From an uncultured Prevotella sp. (GTDB taxonomy: Bacteria > Bacteroidota > Bacteroidia > Bacteroidales > Bacteroidaceae), in contig CAJKQX010000065.1 of the NCBI GenBank assembly GCA_905202125.1, forward strand, positions 1 through 14,267: a stretch of 14,267 bases of DNA, written 5' to 3'. The notes beneath the pieces are model-generated. The model saw nothing but the letters and a program-made list of their open reading frames with translations, did not search any database and was not told the origin of the DNA. This document shows, one piece after another, positions 1 through 6,893 of this stretch. The translations under genes and the position numbers were made by a program. How positions within the stretch are numbered: the stretch's first letter is position 1; each line of letters opens with the position of its first letter.

Positions 1-3
1 CCG

Positions 4-83
4 GAGATAGTTGCGTATTCTTAATTATCTCGACGTATGCGAGGCTCAAAATTAATATTTCACTCCAAATGTCGGATAAACCT
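4..83 (+). repeat. Left copy of an ~80-bp inverted repeat
   Basis: This stretch matches the reverse complement of 13796-13876. The first 38 bases (4-41) are identical; across 81 aligned columns I count 72 matches, 8 mismatches and one single-base gap. Each copy starts with GAGATA and has TATCTC 16 bases later, giving a possible 6-bp stem. The copy points toward mnmA and ends 82 bases before its start codon. No coding function is apparent, because the one-base gap puts any shared reading frame out of register. The pairing is seen directly. That it is a dispersed repeat family is inference. The copy begins almost at the window edge, so its left boundary may be cut. Confidence 0.85.
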
Positions 84-133
84 AAAAACAGTAATTTCTG
101 TACAGTGTCATTCATTAATCGGAAAAATATGCG

Positions 134-141
134 TAAGTTTG
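134..141 (+). promoter_or_regulatory. Likely mnmA promoter, -7 box
   Basis: TAAGTTTG fits the Bacteroidota -7 consensus TAnnTTTG exactly and lies 24 bases before the mnmA ATG, leaving a short leader. I see no clear TTTG -33 box at the expected spacing. The last bases of the box belong to a 6-bp inverted repeat (GTTTGC at 137-142, GCAAAC at 147-152) that also covers the probable start of transcription. Confidence 0.6.
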
Positions 142-165
142 CAGTCGCAAACAATATAGTGGTAT

Positions 166-1254
166 ATGAACGAGAATTTGAATGACAAGCGCATCGCCGT
201 ACTGCTGTCGGGCGGAGTTGACAGCTCGGTGGTGGTTTATGAGTTTGCCCGCATGGGCCTCCATCCCGATTGCTTTTATATAAAGATAGGCCCTGAGGAG
301 CAGGAAGAGTGGGACTGTTCGAGCGAAGAAGACCTCGAGATGGCCACCTCCGTCGCTCGCCGATACGGTTGCAGACTTCAGGTGGTGGATTGCCACAAGG
401 AGTATTGGGACGGTGTCACGCGCTATACAATGGATAAGGTGAGGGCAGGATTCACCCCCAATCCCGACGTGATGTGCAACAGGATGATCAAGTTCGGCGC
501 CTTCGACGAGAAAATGGGGCATAATTACGACCTCATAGCAACCGGACACTATGCTCAGACCGAGATTATCGATGGCAGGAAATGGCTTACCACGAGTCCG
601 GACCCGGTGAAGGATCAGACCGATTTTCTCGCACAGATATACGATTGGCAGCTCCGCAAGGCCATTTTCCCGATAGGTCATTATATGAAAGACGAGGTGC
701 GCGAGATTGCCGAACGCGAGCATCTCATTAATGCCAAACGTAAAGATTCGCAGGGCATCTGTTTCCTCGGCAAGATCAATTACAATGACTATATACGCCG
801 ATATTTGGGCGAGAATCCGGGCGATGTGCTCGAATTGGAGACAGGTCGCAGGATAGGTAGCCACAAAGGACTGTGGTTTCACACCATCGGTCAGCGTCAT
901 GGACTCGGCTTCGGCGGCGGTCCCTGGTATGCCGTCAAGAAGGATGTGGAGCGCAACATACTCTTTGTGAGCAAGGGATATGAACCGTCCACAGCTTACA
1001 AGACGGATTTTCTTGTCCACGATTTCCATTTTCTCACCGTCAATCCGTGGGATGATTCCACGCCGGCCGAGGTGACATTCAAGATACGACACACTCCCGA
1101 GTACAATCGTGCACGGCTCGAACGTGTGGCCGACGGCACATATATGGTGCATTCGGACAAGCCCATTCAGGGCGTTGCGCCGGGTCAGTTCTGCGTGGTC
1201 TACGACGAAGAGCATCACCGATGCATCGGTTCGGCGGAGATAACGGTCATGTGA
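166..1254 (+). CDS. mnmA: tRNA-specific 2-thiouridylase MnmA
   Basis: MnmA puts sulfur on C2 of the wobble uridine of Lys, Glu and Gln tRNAs, using ATP to adenylate the base and a relayed persulfide as sulfur source; it acts in the cytoplasm. The 362-residue product has the PP-loop SGGVDSS at residues 15-21. The two catalytic cysteines are present: Cys104 in NPDVMCNRMIKF and Cys199 in DSQGICF, close to Cys102 and Cys199 of the E. coli enzyme. Length is normal for the family. The ATG at 166 starts just before the PP-loop strand and follows a good -7 box. There is no Shine-Dalgarno sequence, as usual in this phylum. Bacteroidota often carry more than one MnmA paralogue, so this may not be the only copy. 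The small gene downstream begins 48 bases later without a visible terminator between, so joint transcription is likely. Confidence 0.95.
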   Translation: MNENLNDKRIAVLLSGGVDSSVVVYEFARMGLHPDCFYIKIGPEEQEEWDCSSEEDLEMATSVARRYGCRLQVVDCHKEYWDGVTRYTMDKVRAGFTPNPDVMCNRMIKFGAFDEKMGHNYDLIATGHYAQTEIIDGRKWLTTSPDPVKDQTDFLAQIYDWQLRKAIFPIGHYMKDEVREIAEREHLINAKRKDSQGICFLGKINYNDYIRRYLGENPGDVLELETGRRIGSHKGLWFHTIGQRHGLGFGGGPWYAVKKDVERNILFVSKGYEPSTAYKTDFLVHDFHFLTVNPWDDSTPAEVTFKIRHTPEYNRARLERVADGTYMVHSDKPIQGVAPGQFCVVYDEEHHRCIGSAEITVM

Positions 1255-1302
1255 TACATTTTCAGATATTCAATATTAATCAACTTAACCATTATTACGA
1301 TT

Positions 1303-1620
1303 ATGATTTTAAGTACGACTCCCACAATAGAGGGACATACCATACTTGAATATAAAGGTGTGGTGACAGGAGAAACAATTATCGGCGCCAACGCCATAAA
1401 AGACTTTATGGCCGGTATGCGTGACTTTTTCGGCGGTCGCAGCAATACATACGAGAAGGTGCTCAGGGAAGCCAAAGACACCTCACTCAAAGAGATGGCC
1501 GAGCGCGCCGAGATGCTTGGAGCCAATGCCGTTGTCGGTATTGACATCGACTACGAGACAGTGGGCCAGAGCGGCTCGATGCTCATGGTGACTTGCAGCG
1601 GCACTGCCGTGGTATTGTAA
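1303..1620 (+). CDS. YbjQ/UPF0145 family small protein
   Basis: This 105-residue protein matches the YbjQ (UPF0145, 'putative heavy-metal-binding') family over its whole length. Visible hallmarks are an N-terminal strand followed by GVVTGETIIGAN (19-30), R46-S-N-T-Y with a following helix, the segment GANAVVGIDIDYETVG (73-88) and the ending MVTCSGTAVVL. Members are small cytoplasmic proteins thought to assemble into pentamers; their physiological role is not established, and the metal-binding label rests on weak evidence. There is no signal peptide or membrane segment. It follows mnmA by 48 bases on the same strand, and I see no promoter in the gap, so it may be read from the mnmA promoter. 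A strong hairpin begins 19 bases after the stop codon. Confidence 0.88.
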   Translation: MILSTTPTIEGHTILEYKGVVTGETIIGANAIKDFMAGMRDFFGGRSNTYEKVLREAKDTSLKEMAERAEMLGANAVVGIDIDYETVGQSGSMLMVTCSGTAVVL

Positions 1621-1639
1621 TAAATCCATTATCAACGAT

Positions 1640-1680
1640 AAAGTCCGGAAACCATATCCTTGATATGACTTCCGGACTTT
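1640..1680. terminator. Hairpin between convergent genes, likely bidirectional terminator
   Basis: AAAGTCCGGAA (1640-1650) pairs perfectly with TTCCGGACTTT (1670-1680). Inside the loop, CATATC (1653-1658) pairs with GATATG (1662-1667), with AC facing AC as an internal bulge and a 3-base tip. On the plus strand TTTCTTATT follows the stem; on the minus strand the stem ends in CTTT before ATCG. Its place between the ends of two convergent genes (stops at 1620 and 1701) fits a shared terminator. Confidence 0.8.
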
Positions 1681-1700
1681 CTTATTATATCATCGTCATG

Positions 1701-2429
1701 TTATCCTGCGGACGCCACGATGTCGGGCAACAGCCGTAGCAGTGCGGCCATGTCGGGCAAGACGATGTTGGCTCCCTTGTCGCTAAGGTCGGAGTCGGGC
1801 AGGGGACCGCTGTTCACACCGATGGTGAAGATGTCCGCCGCCACACCTGCCTGTACGCCGAGGGGTGCGTTCTCTATGACAATTCCCTCCCAGGGCTTCA
1901 GTCCTCCGGCCTTGTCCAGTCCCATGAGATAAGGGTCCGGTGCCGGTTTGCCATGTTTCACATCGTATGCCGTCACGACGTGGCGGTCGTCGACGAACTC
2001 TTGGAAATCGTGGAGCAATCGTTGGATAAGCGGTCGTTGGCCGCTGCCTGTGACGATACCTATTTGCCGTCCGCTGTCCTGTATGGCGTGCATGACATCC
2101 TTCACACCGTCCATGACGGGTGCCTCGGGCAACAGTCCGAAGAGATGCGTCTTCACATCGTATATCGTCTGAGCCTCTTCCTCGCTTATCTCCTTGCCTT
2201 GCTGTTGCCTGAACATTATCTGAATGGTTTCCACGCCTCGCATACCCTCGAAGAGATATGCCTCTTTCGCGGTCATGTCGATACCGAATTGAGCCATTGC
2301 CTGTTGCCAGCACACCGCATGATTGGGCATACTGTCATAGAGCACTCCGTCCATGTCAAAAAGCACAACTTTGGGGTCGAACCTCTCAAAGTCGTGCTTT
2401 CTCAGATAAGTCTCAATTATATCTGTCAT
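1701..2429 (-). CDS. HAD-superfamily sugar-phosphate hydrolase or phosphomutase
   Basis: A haloacid-dehalogenase fold enzyme of subfamily I with a helical cap, the group of beta-phosphoglucomutases and sugar-phosphate phosphatases. Counting from the ATG at 2429 (242 residues), motif I is FDMDG with catalytic Asp25 and acid/base Asp27; motif II is IVTGSG with Thr127; motif III is the lysine of HGKPAPDP (Lys161); motif IV is IVIENAPLG, where most relatives have ED rather than EN. The cap lies between motifs I and II. An in-frame TTG three codons upstream (2438) is possible, but the ATG is preferred. It follows pgi by 28 bases on the same strand. That link suggests action on a hexose phosphate, but the exact substrate cannot be read from sequence. 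Confidence 0.85.
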   Translation of the reverse strand: MTDIIETYLRKHDFERFDPKVVLFDMDGVLYDSMPNHAVCWQQAMAQFGIDMTAKEAYLFEGMRGVETIQIMFRQQQGKEISEEEAQTIYDVKTHLFGLLPEAPVMDGVKDVMHAIQDSGRQIGIVTGSGQRPLIQRLLHDFQEFVDDRHVVTAYDVKHGKPAPDPYLMGLDKAGGLKPWEGIVIENAPLGVQAGVAADIFTIGVNSGPLPDSDLSDKGANIVLPDMAALLRLLPDIVASAG

Positions 2430-2457
2430 ATATTTCAACTTGTCTTGTCTCGCTTAT

Positions 2458-3813
2458 TTATTTTTCGTTGGCCAGACGTTCTTTTATCGCTTGGCTCTCA
2501 GCTTCGTATCCGGGTTTGTTGAGCAGTGCGAACATATTCTTCTTATAGGCTTCCACGCCCGGCTGATTGAACGTGTTTACCTTTAAGAGGTTTCCGCTGA
2601 TGCCACAGGCTATCTCGAAGAAATAGATCAGTTGGCCGATGTAGTACTCGTTGAGCTCAGGCACTGAGACGCGGATGTTGGGCACTCCGCCGTCAACATG
2701 AGCCAGACGTGTGCCCAGCTCGGCCATCTTGTTCACCTCGTCCACGCGTTTGCCGGCAAGGAAATTGAGTCCGTCCAGATTCTCTTCATCATGCGGGAAG
2801 AGAAGTTTATGGCGTGTCTGCTCGATGCTGATGACAGTCTCGAATATCGAACGCTCGCCCTCCTGTATCCACTGACCCATAGAGTGGAGGTCTGTTGTGA
2901 AATCGCACGATGCGGGGAAGATACCCTTTCCGTCTTTGCCTTCGCTCTCGCCGTAGAGCTGTTTCCACCATTCGCTCATGAAATGGAGTTTCGGCTGATA
3001 GTTCACCATGATCTCGATCTTCTTTCCTGCCTGTGCGTAGAGAGCATTGCGGGTAGCTGCATATATGGCGGCAGGGTTCTCCTCGAACGGCACATCCATG
3101 CCCGTGGCATCCTCCATATCTTTTGCTCCCTGCACCAGAGCGGTGATATCATATCCTGCGATGGCTATCGGCAGAAGTCCTACCGGGGTGAGCACGGAGA
3201 AGCGTCCGCCCACATTGTCGGGTATGACGAATGTCTTGTAGCCCTCTTTTGTGGCTGCTGCTCGTGCGGCACCCTTTGTGGCGTCAGTGATGGCTACGAT
3301 CACGTCTTTGGCCTCTGCTCCCATCTGTGCCTCACATTGTTTCTTGAGGAGACGGAAAGCGAGCGCTGTCTCGGTGGTGGTACCAGATTTTGAGATATTG
3401 ATGACGCCGAATTTCTTGCCTTTGAGATATTCGGTGAGCTCGTAGAGATAATCCTCACCGATGTTGTTGCCGGCGAAGAGGATGGTCGGGTTGTTCTTGT
3501 CGTTGACCAGCCATGCGAACGAGTTGTTCATTGCTTCGATCACGGCACGTGCTCCGAGGTAGCTGCCGCCGATACCTGCAACGACCACCACATCGCATTT
3601 TTCGCGCAAGGTGTCGGCCGTTGCCTGCAACTCTCCGATGAAATCGGGAGTGATGGATGACGGCAAGTGCAGCCATCCGAGGAAATCGTTGCCGGGGCAC
3701 GAAGCGTCCTCAAGCGATTTGTGAGCCTCAGTTACCAATGGTTCGTAAGCCTTTACGGCTCCCTCAGCAAGAAAAGAATTGGCTTTGCTGATGTCTAAGA
3801 TGATTTTTTTCAT
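2458..3813 (-). CDS. pgi: Glucose-6-phosphate isomerase
   Basis: Interconverts glucose 6-phosphate and fructose 6-phosphate in glycolysis and gluconeogenesis; cytoplasmic. The 451-residue product is of the shorter bacterial type. Visible motifs are AGIGGSYLGA (79-88), the phosphate-binding SKSGTT (141-146), the signature around DNVGGRFSVLTPVGLLP (199-215) with Arg204, the probable catalytic Glu289 in YGESEGK, His310 in DLHSMGQ, and GVEAYK with Lys424 near the C terminus. No catalytic residue is missing. The ATG at 3813 gives the usual N terminus. It lies 70 bases after gpsA and 28 bases before the HAD gene. I see no convincing promoter or terminator in the 70-base gap, so it is probably part of the lysS-gpsA-pgi-HAD transcript. 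Confidence 0.97.
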   Translation of the reverse strand: MKKIILDISKANSFLAEGAVKAYEPLVTEAHKSLEDASCPGNDFLGWLHLPSSITPDFIGELQATADTLREKCDVVVVAGIGGSYLGARAVIEAMNNSFAWLVNDKNNPTILFAGNNIGEDYLYELTEYLKGKKFGVINISKSGTTTETALAFRLLKKQCEAQMGAEAKDVIVAITDATKGAARAAATKEGYKTFVIPDNVGGRFSVLTPVGLLPIAIAGYDITALVQGAKDMEDATGMDVPFEENPAAIYAATRNALYAQAGKKIEIMVNYQPKLHFMSEWWKQLYGESEGKDGKGIFPASCDFTTDLHSMGQWIQEGERSIFETVISIEQTRHKLLFPHDEENLDGLNFLAGKRVDEVNKMAELGTRLAHVDGGVPNIRVSVPELNEYYIGQLIYFFEIACGISGNLLKVNTFNQPGVEAYKKNMFALLNKPGYEAESQAIKERLANEK

Positions 3814-3883
3814 CGCGTCAATATTTTATGGTTGTTTTATTATATTATTGGTGAGAAATATTCGTAGGGCGTTTGTCGCACAC

Positions 3884-4879
3884 TTATCTGAACGAGTCGG
3901 AGAGGAGTTTTATTTCTATTTGCGGGCTGATGCGCTCGTATAGGATGTTGTAGACGGCATCAAGGATGGGCATGTTGACATGCATGTATCGGTTTCTCTC
4001 TTTCATGCACTTGGTTCCGAAAAATCCTTCGGCTATCATTTCCATTTCTATCTGTGCGCTCTTCACGCTGTATCCCTTGCCTATCATTGTGCCGAATGTG
4101 CGGTTGCGGGAGAAATTGGAGTAGCCCGTCACGAGCAGGTCGCCCAGATACACCGAGTCGTACACATTGCGTTCGAGCGGATATATGGCCGAGAGAAAGC
4201 GCGACATCTCCTGCACGGCGTTCGACATGAGCACGGCCTGGAAATTGTCTCCGTATTTCAGTCCGCTGCATATTCCGGCAGCGATGGCGTAGACATTTTT
4301 CAGCACCGACGAATATTCTATGCCCATGATGTCGCTGTTGGTCTTTGTCTTGATATATTCGGACGCGAGGATATCGGCCAGCATCTGTGCTTTCTCTGTG
4401 TCGGCGCATCCCACGGTGAGGTATGACAATCGTTCGAGAGCCACCTCCTCGGCGTGTGAAGGACCTCCGATACAAGCCAGGTTTTCGATGGGCACGTCAT
4501 AGATATTGTGGAAAAACTCCGAACAGGCAAGGTTTTCGTCAGGCACAAGACCCTTGATGGCCGTCACGATATACTTGTCGCGCAGACGCGTCTTGAGCTT
4601 TTTCAGATGGTTTTTCAGATAGGGCGACGGTATGACAAATATCAGTGTGTCATAGGCTTCCACTATTTTGTTGATGTCGCTTGTGAAGAATATCTTGTCG
4701 ATATCAAACCTTACGCTGGTCAGATAGTTGGGGTTGTGGCCTATTCTACGGAAATTGGCGATACTGTCCTCCCTTCTCATGTACCAGCCTATGTGGTTGG
4801 TGTGTTCCACCACAATCTTGGCTATGGCTGTGGCCCAGCTTCCGCCACCTATTATTGCTATTTTTCCGCAATCGAACAT
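3884..4879 (-). CDS. gpsA: NAD(P)-dependent glycerol-3-phosphate dehydrogenase
   Basis: Reduces dihydroxyacetone phosphate to sn-glycerol 3-phosphate, the backbone for membrane phospholipids; cytoplasmic. The 331-residue product has an N-terminal Rossmann fold with GGGSWATAIA (11-20), Lys109 in AIKGL, GPSHAEEVA (139-147), the catalytic Lys194 in SSVLKNVYAIAAG, Asp247 in LGDLLVT, and the substrate-binding segment SRNRTFG (257-263). Length and motif order are normal. Its substrate is linked to glycolysis, which fits pgi next door. It begins 85 bases after the lysS stop, and that gap contains a GC-rich hairpin. A weak -7-like TAATTATG lies in the gap on the minus strand, so a secondary promoter is possible but unproven. 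Confidence 0.97.
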   Translation of the reverse strand: MFDCGKIAIIGGGSWATAIAKIVVEHTNHIGWYMRREDSIANFRRIGHNPNYLTSVRFDIDKIFFTSDINKIVEAYDTLIFVIPSPYLKNHLKKLKTRLRDKYIVTAIKGLVPDENLACSEFFHNIYDVPIENLACIGGPSHAEEVALERLSYLTVGCADTEKAQMLADILASEYIKTKTNSDIMGIEYSSVLKNVYAIAAGICSGLKYGDNFQAVLMSNAVQEMSRFLSAIYPLERNVYDSVYLGDLLVTGYSNFSRNRTFGTMIGKGYSVKSAQIEMEMIAEGFFGTKCMKERNRYMHVNMPILDAVYNILYERISPQIEIKLLSDSFR

Positions 4880-4933
4880 GTTGTCTTATTCATGATTCAT
4901 AATTAGTGATGACCGGCACGAATGACGGTTGAA

Positions 4934-4957
4934 GGCCGACCAAAGGTGTGGTCGGCC
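4934..4957 (-). terminator. GC-rich hairpin between lysS and gpsA
   Basis: On the minus strand GGCCGACC pairs perfectly with GGTCGGCC around an 8-base loop. It begins 8 bases after the lysS stop codon. Only TTC follows, not a run of T, so it is not a textbook intrinsic terminator. It could be a partial terminator, a 3' end stabiliser of lysS mRNA, or a processing site that sets the ratio of lysS to gpsA message. Confidence 0.55.
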
Positions 4958-4964
4958 GTATGAG

Positions 4965-6692
4965 TCAGGCGTTGGCTGCGTCGATCCACTGTTGGAACTG
5001 ATCCACAGAGGGGTTGTCGTAGCCCAGTTTATATTTCTTGTTCACGCCGCAGACATCCATCTGCAGTTTCTGGGCTTTCACCGGGCAGATGTCCGATATG
5101 AGGTTGTATCCGGCCTTGTTGAATACCGGTATCCACTGCTCGGGAACACCTATGGCAGCCCATTCCTCGTTGGTGCTCTTGGGAATCTTCTTTTCCGGTT
5201 TCATCTGCGGGAAGAAGAGCACTTCCTGAATGGTGGTCTGTCCGGTCATGAGCATCACGAGTCGGTCGATGCCGATGCCGATACCGCTTGTCGGGGGCAT
5301 GCCGTATTGCAGCGCGCGCAGGAAATCCTGGTCGATGATCATAGCCTCGTCATCACCCTTGTCGGCCAGGCGCATCTGTTCTTTGAACCGTTCCTCCTGA
5401 TCGATGGGGTCGTTAAGCTCGGAGTAAGCGTTTGCCAGCTCCTTGCCGTTGACCATCAGTTCGAAGCGCTCGGTGAGTCCCGGCTTCGAGCGGTGCATCT
5501 TTGTGAGCGGCGACATCTCCACCGGATAGTCGGTGATGAAGGTCGGTTGTATGAATGTGCCTTCGCAGAACTCGCCGAATATCTCGTCTATGAGTTTGCC
5601 TTTGCCCATTGTATCGTCTATCTCCATGTTCAGTTTGCGGCACACATCGCGTATCTCGTCCTCAGTCATTCCGTTGAGATCGTATCCTGTTTTTTCCTTG
5701 ATGGCATCGAGGATGGGCAGTCGGCGGAACGGTGCTTTGAAGCTGATGATGTTGCCGCCAATCTCGCTCTCGGGCTTGCCGTTAACGGCTATGCAGACTG
5801 TTTCAAGCAGTTTCTCCGTGAAAGACATCATCCAATTGTAGTCCTTGTACTGCACATAAAGCTCCATGCAAGTGAATTCGGGGTTGTGGTTGCGGTCCAT
5901 GCCCTCGTTGCGGAAATTCTTTCCGATTTCGTACACACCCTCAAATCCGCCCACGATGAGACGTTTGAGATACAGCTCTGTGGCTATGCGCATGTACATG
6001 TCGATGTTGAGCGCGTTGAAATGTGTGATGAACGGGCGTGCGCTGGCGCCTCCGGCGATGGCTTGCAGTGTAGGAGTCTCCACTTCGGTGTATCCTGCCT
6101 CGTCGAGCACCTGACGTATGGTGCGCAGTATGGTGGCACGTTTGAGGAACGTATCCTTCACGCCGTCGTTGACTATAAGGTCAACATAGCGCTGGCGATA
6201 GCGCAGCTCGGGGTCATCGAACTTGTCGTATGCCACACCGTCTTTGTATTTGACGATAGGCAGCGGTTTGAGACTCTTGGAGAGCAGGGTGAGCTTTTGG
6301 GCATGTACACTTATCTCTCCCGTCTGCGTCTTGAAGACGAAACCCTCTATTCCGATGAAATCGCCGATGTCGAGCAAACGTTTGAACACGGCGTTGTACA
6401 AATCCTTATTCTCCTCCGGGCAGATATCGTCGCGGGTGATATACACCTGTATTCTGCCTTTCGAATCTTGTATCTCGGCGAAGCTCGCTTTGCCCATCAC
6501 GCGTCGACTCATCAATCGTCCGGCAATGACTACATTGCGTTGCTCGTCTTCTTTGAATTCATTCTTGATGTCTTCGGAATAAGCGTTTACCGGATATTCG
6601 GCTGCGGGATAAGGCTCGATTCCCATGTTGCGCAATTCCTGTAAACATTGTCTTCTGACAATTTCTTGTTCGCTTAGCTCTAAAATATTCAT
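4965..6692 (-). CDS. lysS: Lysyl-tRNA synthetase, class II
   Basis: Charges tRNA-Lys with lysine at the cost of ATP. The 575-residue product has an N-terminal OB-fold anticodon-binding domain (about 52-135), then the class II catalytic core: motif 1 about 190-208, motif 2 FRNEGMDRNHNPEFT (260-274) and motif 3 GIGIGIDRL (470-478). After the core, residues about 503-575 form an extra domain absent from E. coli-type enzymes of about 505 residues; extensions like this are known in Bacteroidota LysRS, so it marks the phylum rather than a fusion error. The ATG at 6690-6692 lies about 80 bases after a consensus -7 box. It is the first gene of the probable lysS-gpsA-pgi-HAD transcript. Confidence 0.97.
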   Translation of the reverse strand: MNILELSEQEIVRRQCLQELRNMGIEPYPAAEYPVNAYSEDIKNEFKEDEQRNVVIAGRLMSRRVMGKASFAEIQDSKGRIQVYITRDDICPEENKDLYNAVFKRLLDIGDFIGIEGFVFKTQTGEISVHAQKLTLLSKSLKPLPIVKYKDGVAYDKFDDPELRYRQRYVDLIVNDGVKDTFLKRATILRTIRQVLDEAGYTEVETPTLQAIAGGASARPFITHFNALNIDMYMRIATELYLKRLIVGGFEGVYEIGKNFRNEGMDRNHNPEFTCMELYVQYKDYNWMMSFTEKLLETVCIAVNGKPESEIGGNIISFKAPFRRLPILDAIKEKTGYDLNGMTEDEIRDVCRKLNMEIDDTMGKGKLIDEIFGEFCEGTFIQPTFITDYPVEMSPLTKMHRSKPGLTERFELMVNGKELANAYSELNDPIDQEERFKEQMRLADKGDDEAMIIDQDFLRALQYGMPPTSGIGIGIDRLVMLMTGQTTIQEVLFFPQMKPEKKIPKSTNEEWAAIGVPEQWIPVFNKAGYNLISDICPVKAQKLQMDVCGVNKKYKLGYDNPSVDQFQQWIDAANA

Positions 6693-6773
6693 ATTCTGTT
6701 ATTATTTTATTTCTTTTGACGTACAGTTTCGTGCCTTGCTGATATCGGTCGGCAAAACATTCATATAACGATG

Positions 6774-6781
6774 CAAATTTA
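6774..6781 (-). promoter_or_regulatory. lysS promoter, -7 box
   Basis: On the minus strand TAAATTTG matches the Bacteroidota -7 consensus TAnnTTTG exactly. Transcription would start near 6767, giving a leader of about 75 bases. No TTTG -33 element is visible at 19-21 bases upstream; a perfect palindrome (6796-6811) occupies that zone. Confidence 0.7.
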
Positions 6782-6795
6782 CGAAAATAATTCCG

Positions 6796-6811
6796 AATAG
6801 AATATTCTATT
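6796..6811. promoter_or_regulatory. 16-bp perfect palindrome upstream of the lysS -7 box
   Basis: AATAGAATATTCTATT is its own reverse complement. It sits 14 bases upstream of the -7 box, roughly -29 to -44 from the predicted start, so it covers the -33 region. This placement fits a protein-binding site for a dimeric regulator, but the surrounding DNA is AT-rich and no regulator is identified. Confidence 0.4.
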
Positions 6812-6849
6812 ATTACAATTTATGTTTATTACTGTTTTCAGTCATTCAT

Positions 6850-6875
6850 GACGGGATGGAATTTGCTGTCCCGAC
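6850..6875 (-). terminator. Weak hairpin after the efflux operon
   Basis: On the minus strand TGTCGGGA faces TCCCGTCA around a 12-base loop (7 of 8 pairs), about 20 bases after the last permease stop. No T-run follows, so termination here is uncertain. It is the only stem I find between the operon end and the lysS promoter. Confidence 0.3.
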
Positions 6876-6893
6876 AAGTTGACGATATTTTTC

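Noticed and set aside
2430..2438. TTG start for the HAD gene three codons upstream
   Set aside because: An ATG at 2429 lies in frame and already gives a complete N terminus before motif I; no ribosome-binding signal favours the TTG.
4929..6644. Long open frame (571 codons) on the plus strand opposite lysS
   Set aside because: It mirrors the lysS coding frame, has no recognisable domain, and lysS on the other strand is complete with all class II motifs. Similar antisense frames opposite the efflux permease (6879-8009) and mnmA (115-1218) were dropped for the same reason.
6693..6773. T-box or other riboswitch in the lysS leader
   Set aside because: The leader of about 75 bases is too short and shows no T-box or lysine-riboswitch motifs or terminator/antiterminator pair.
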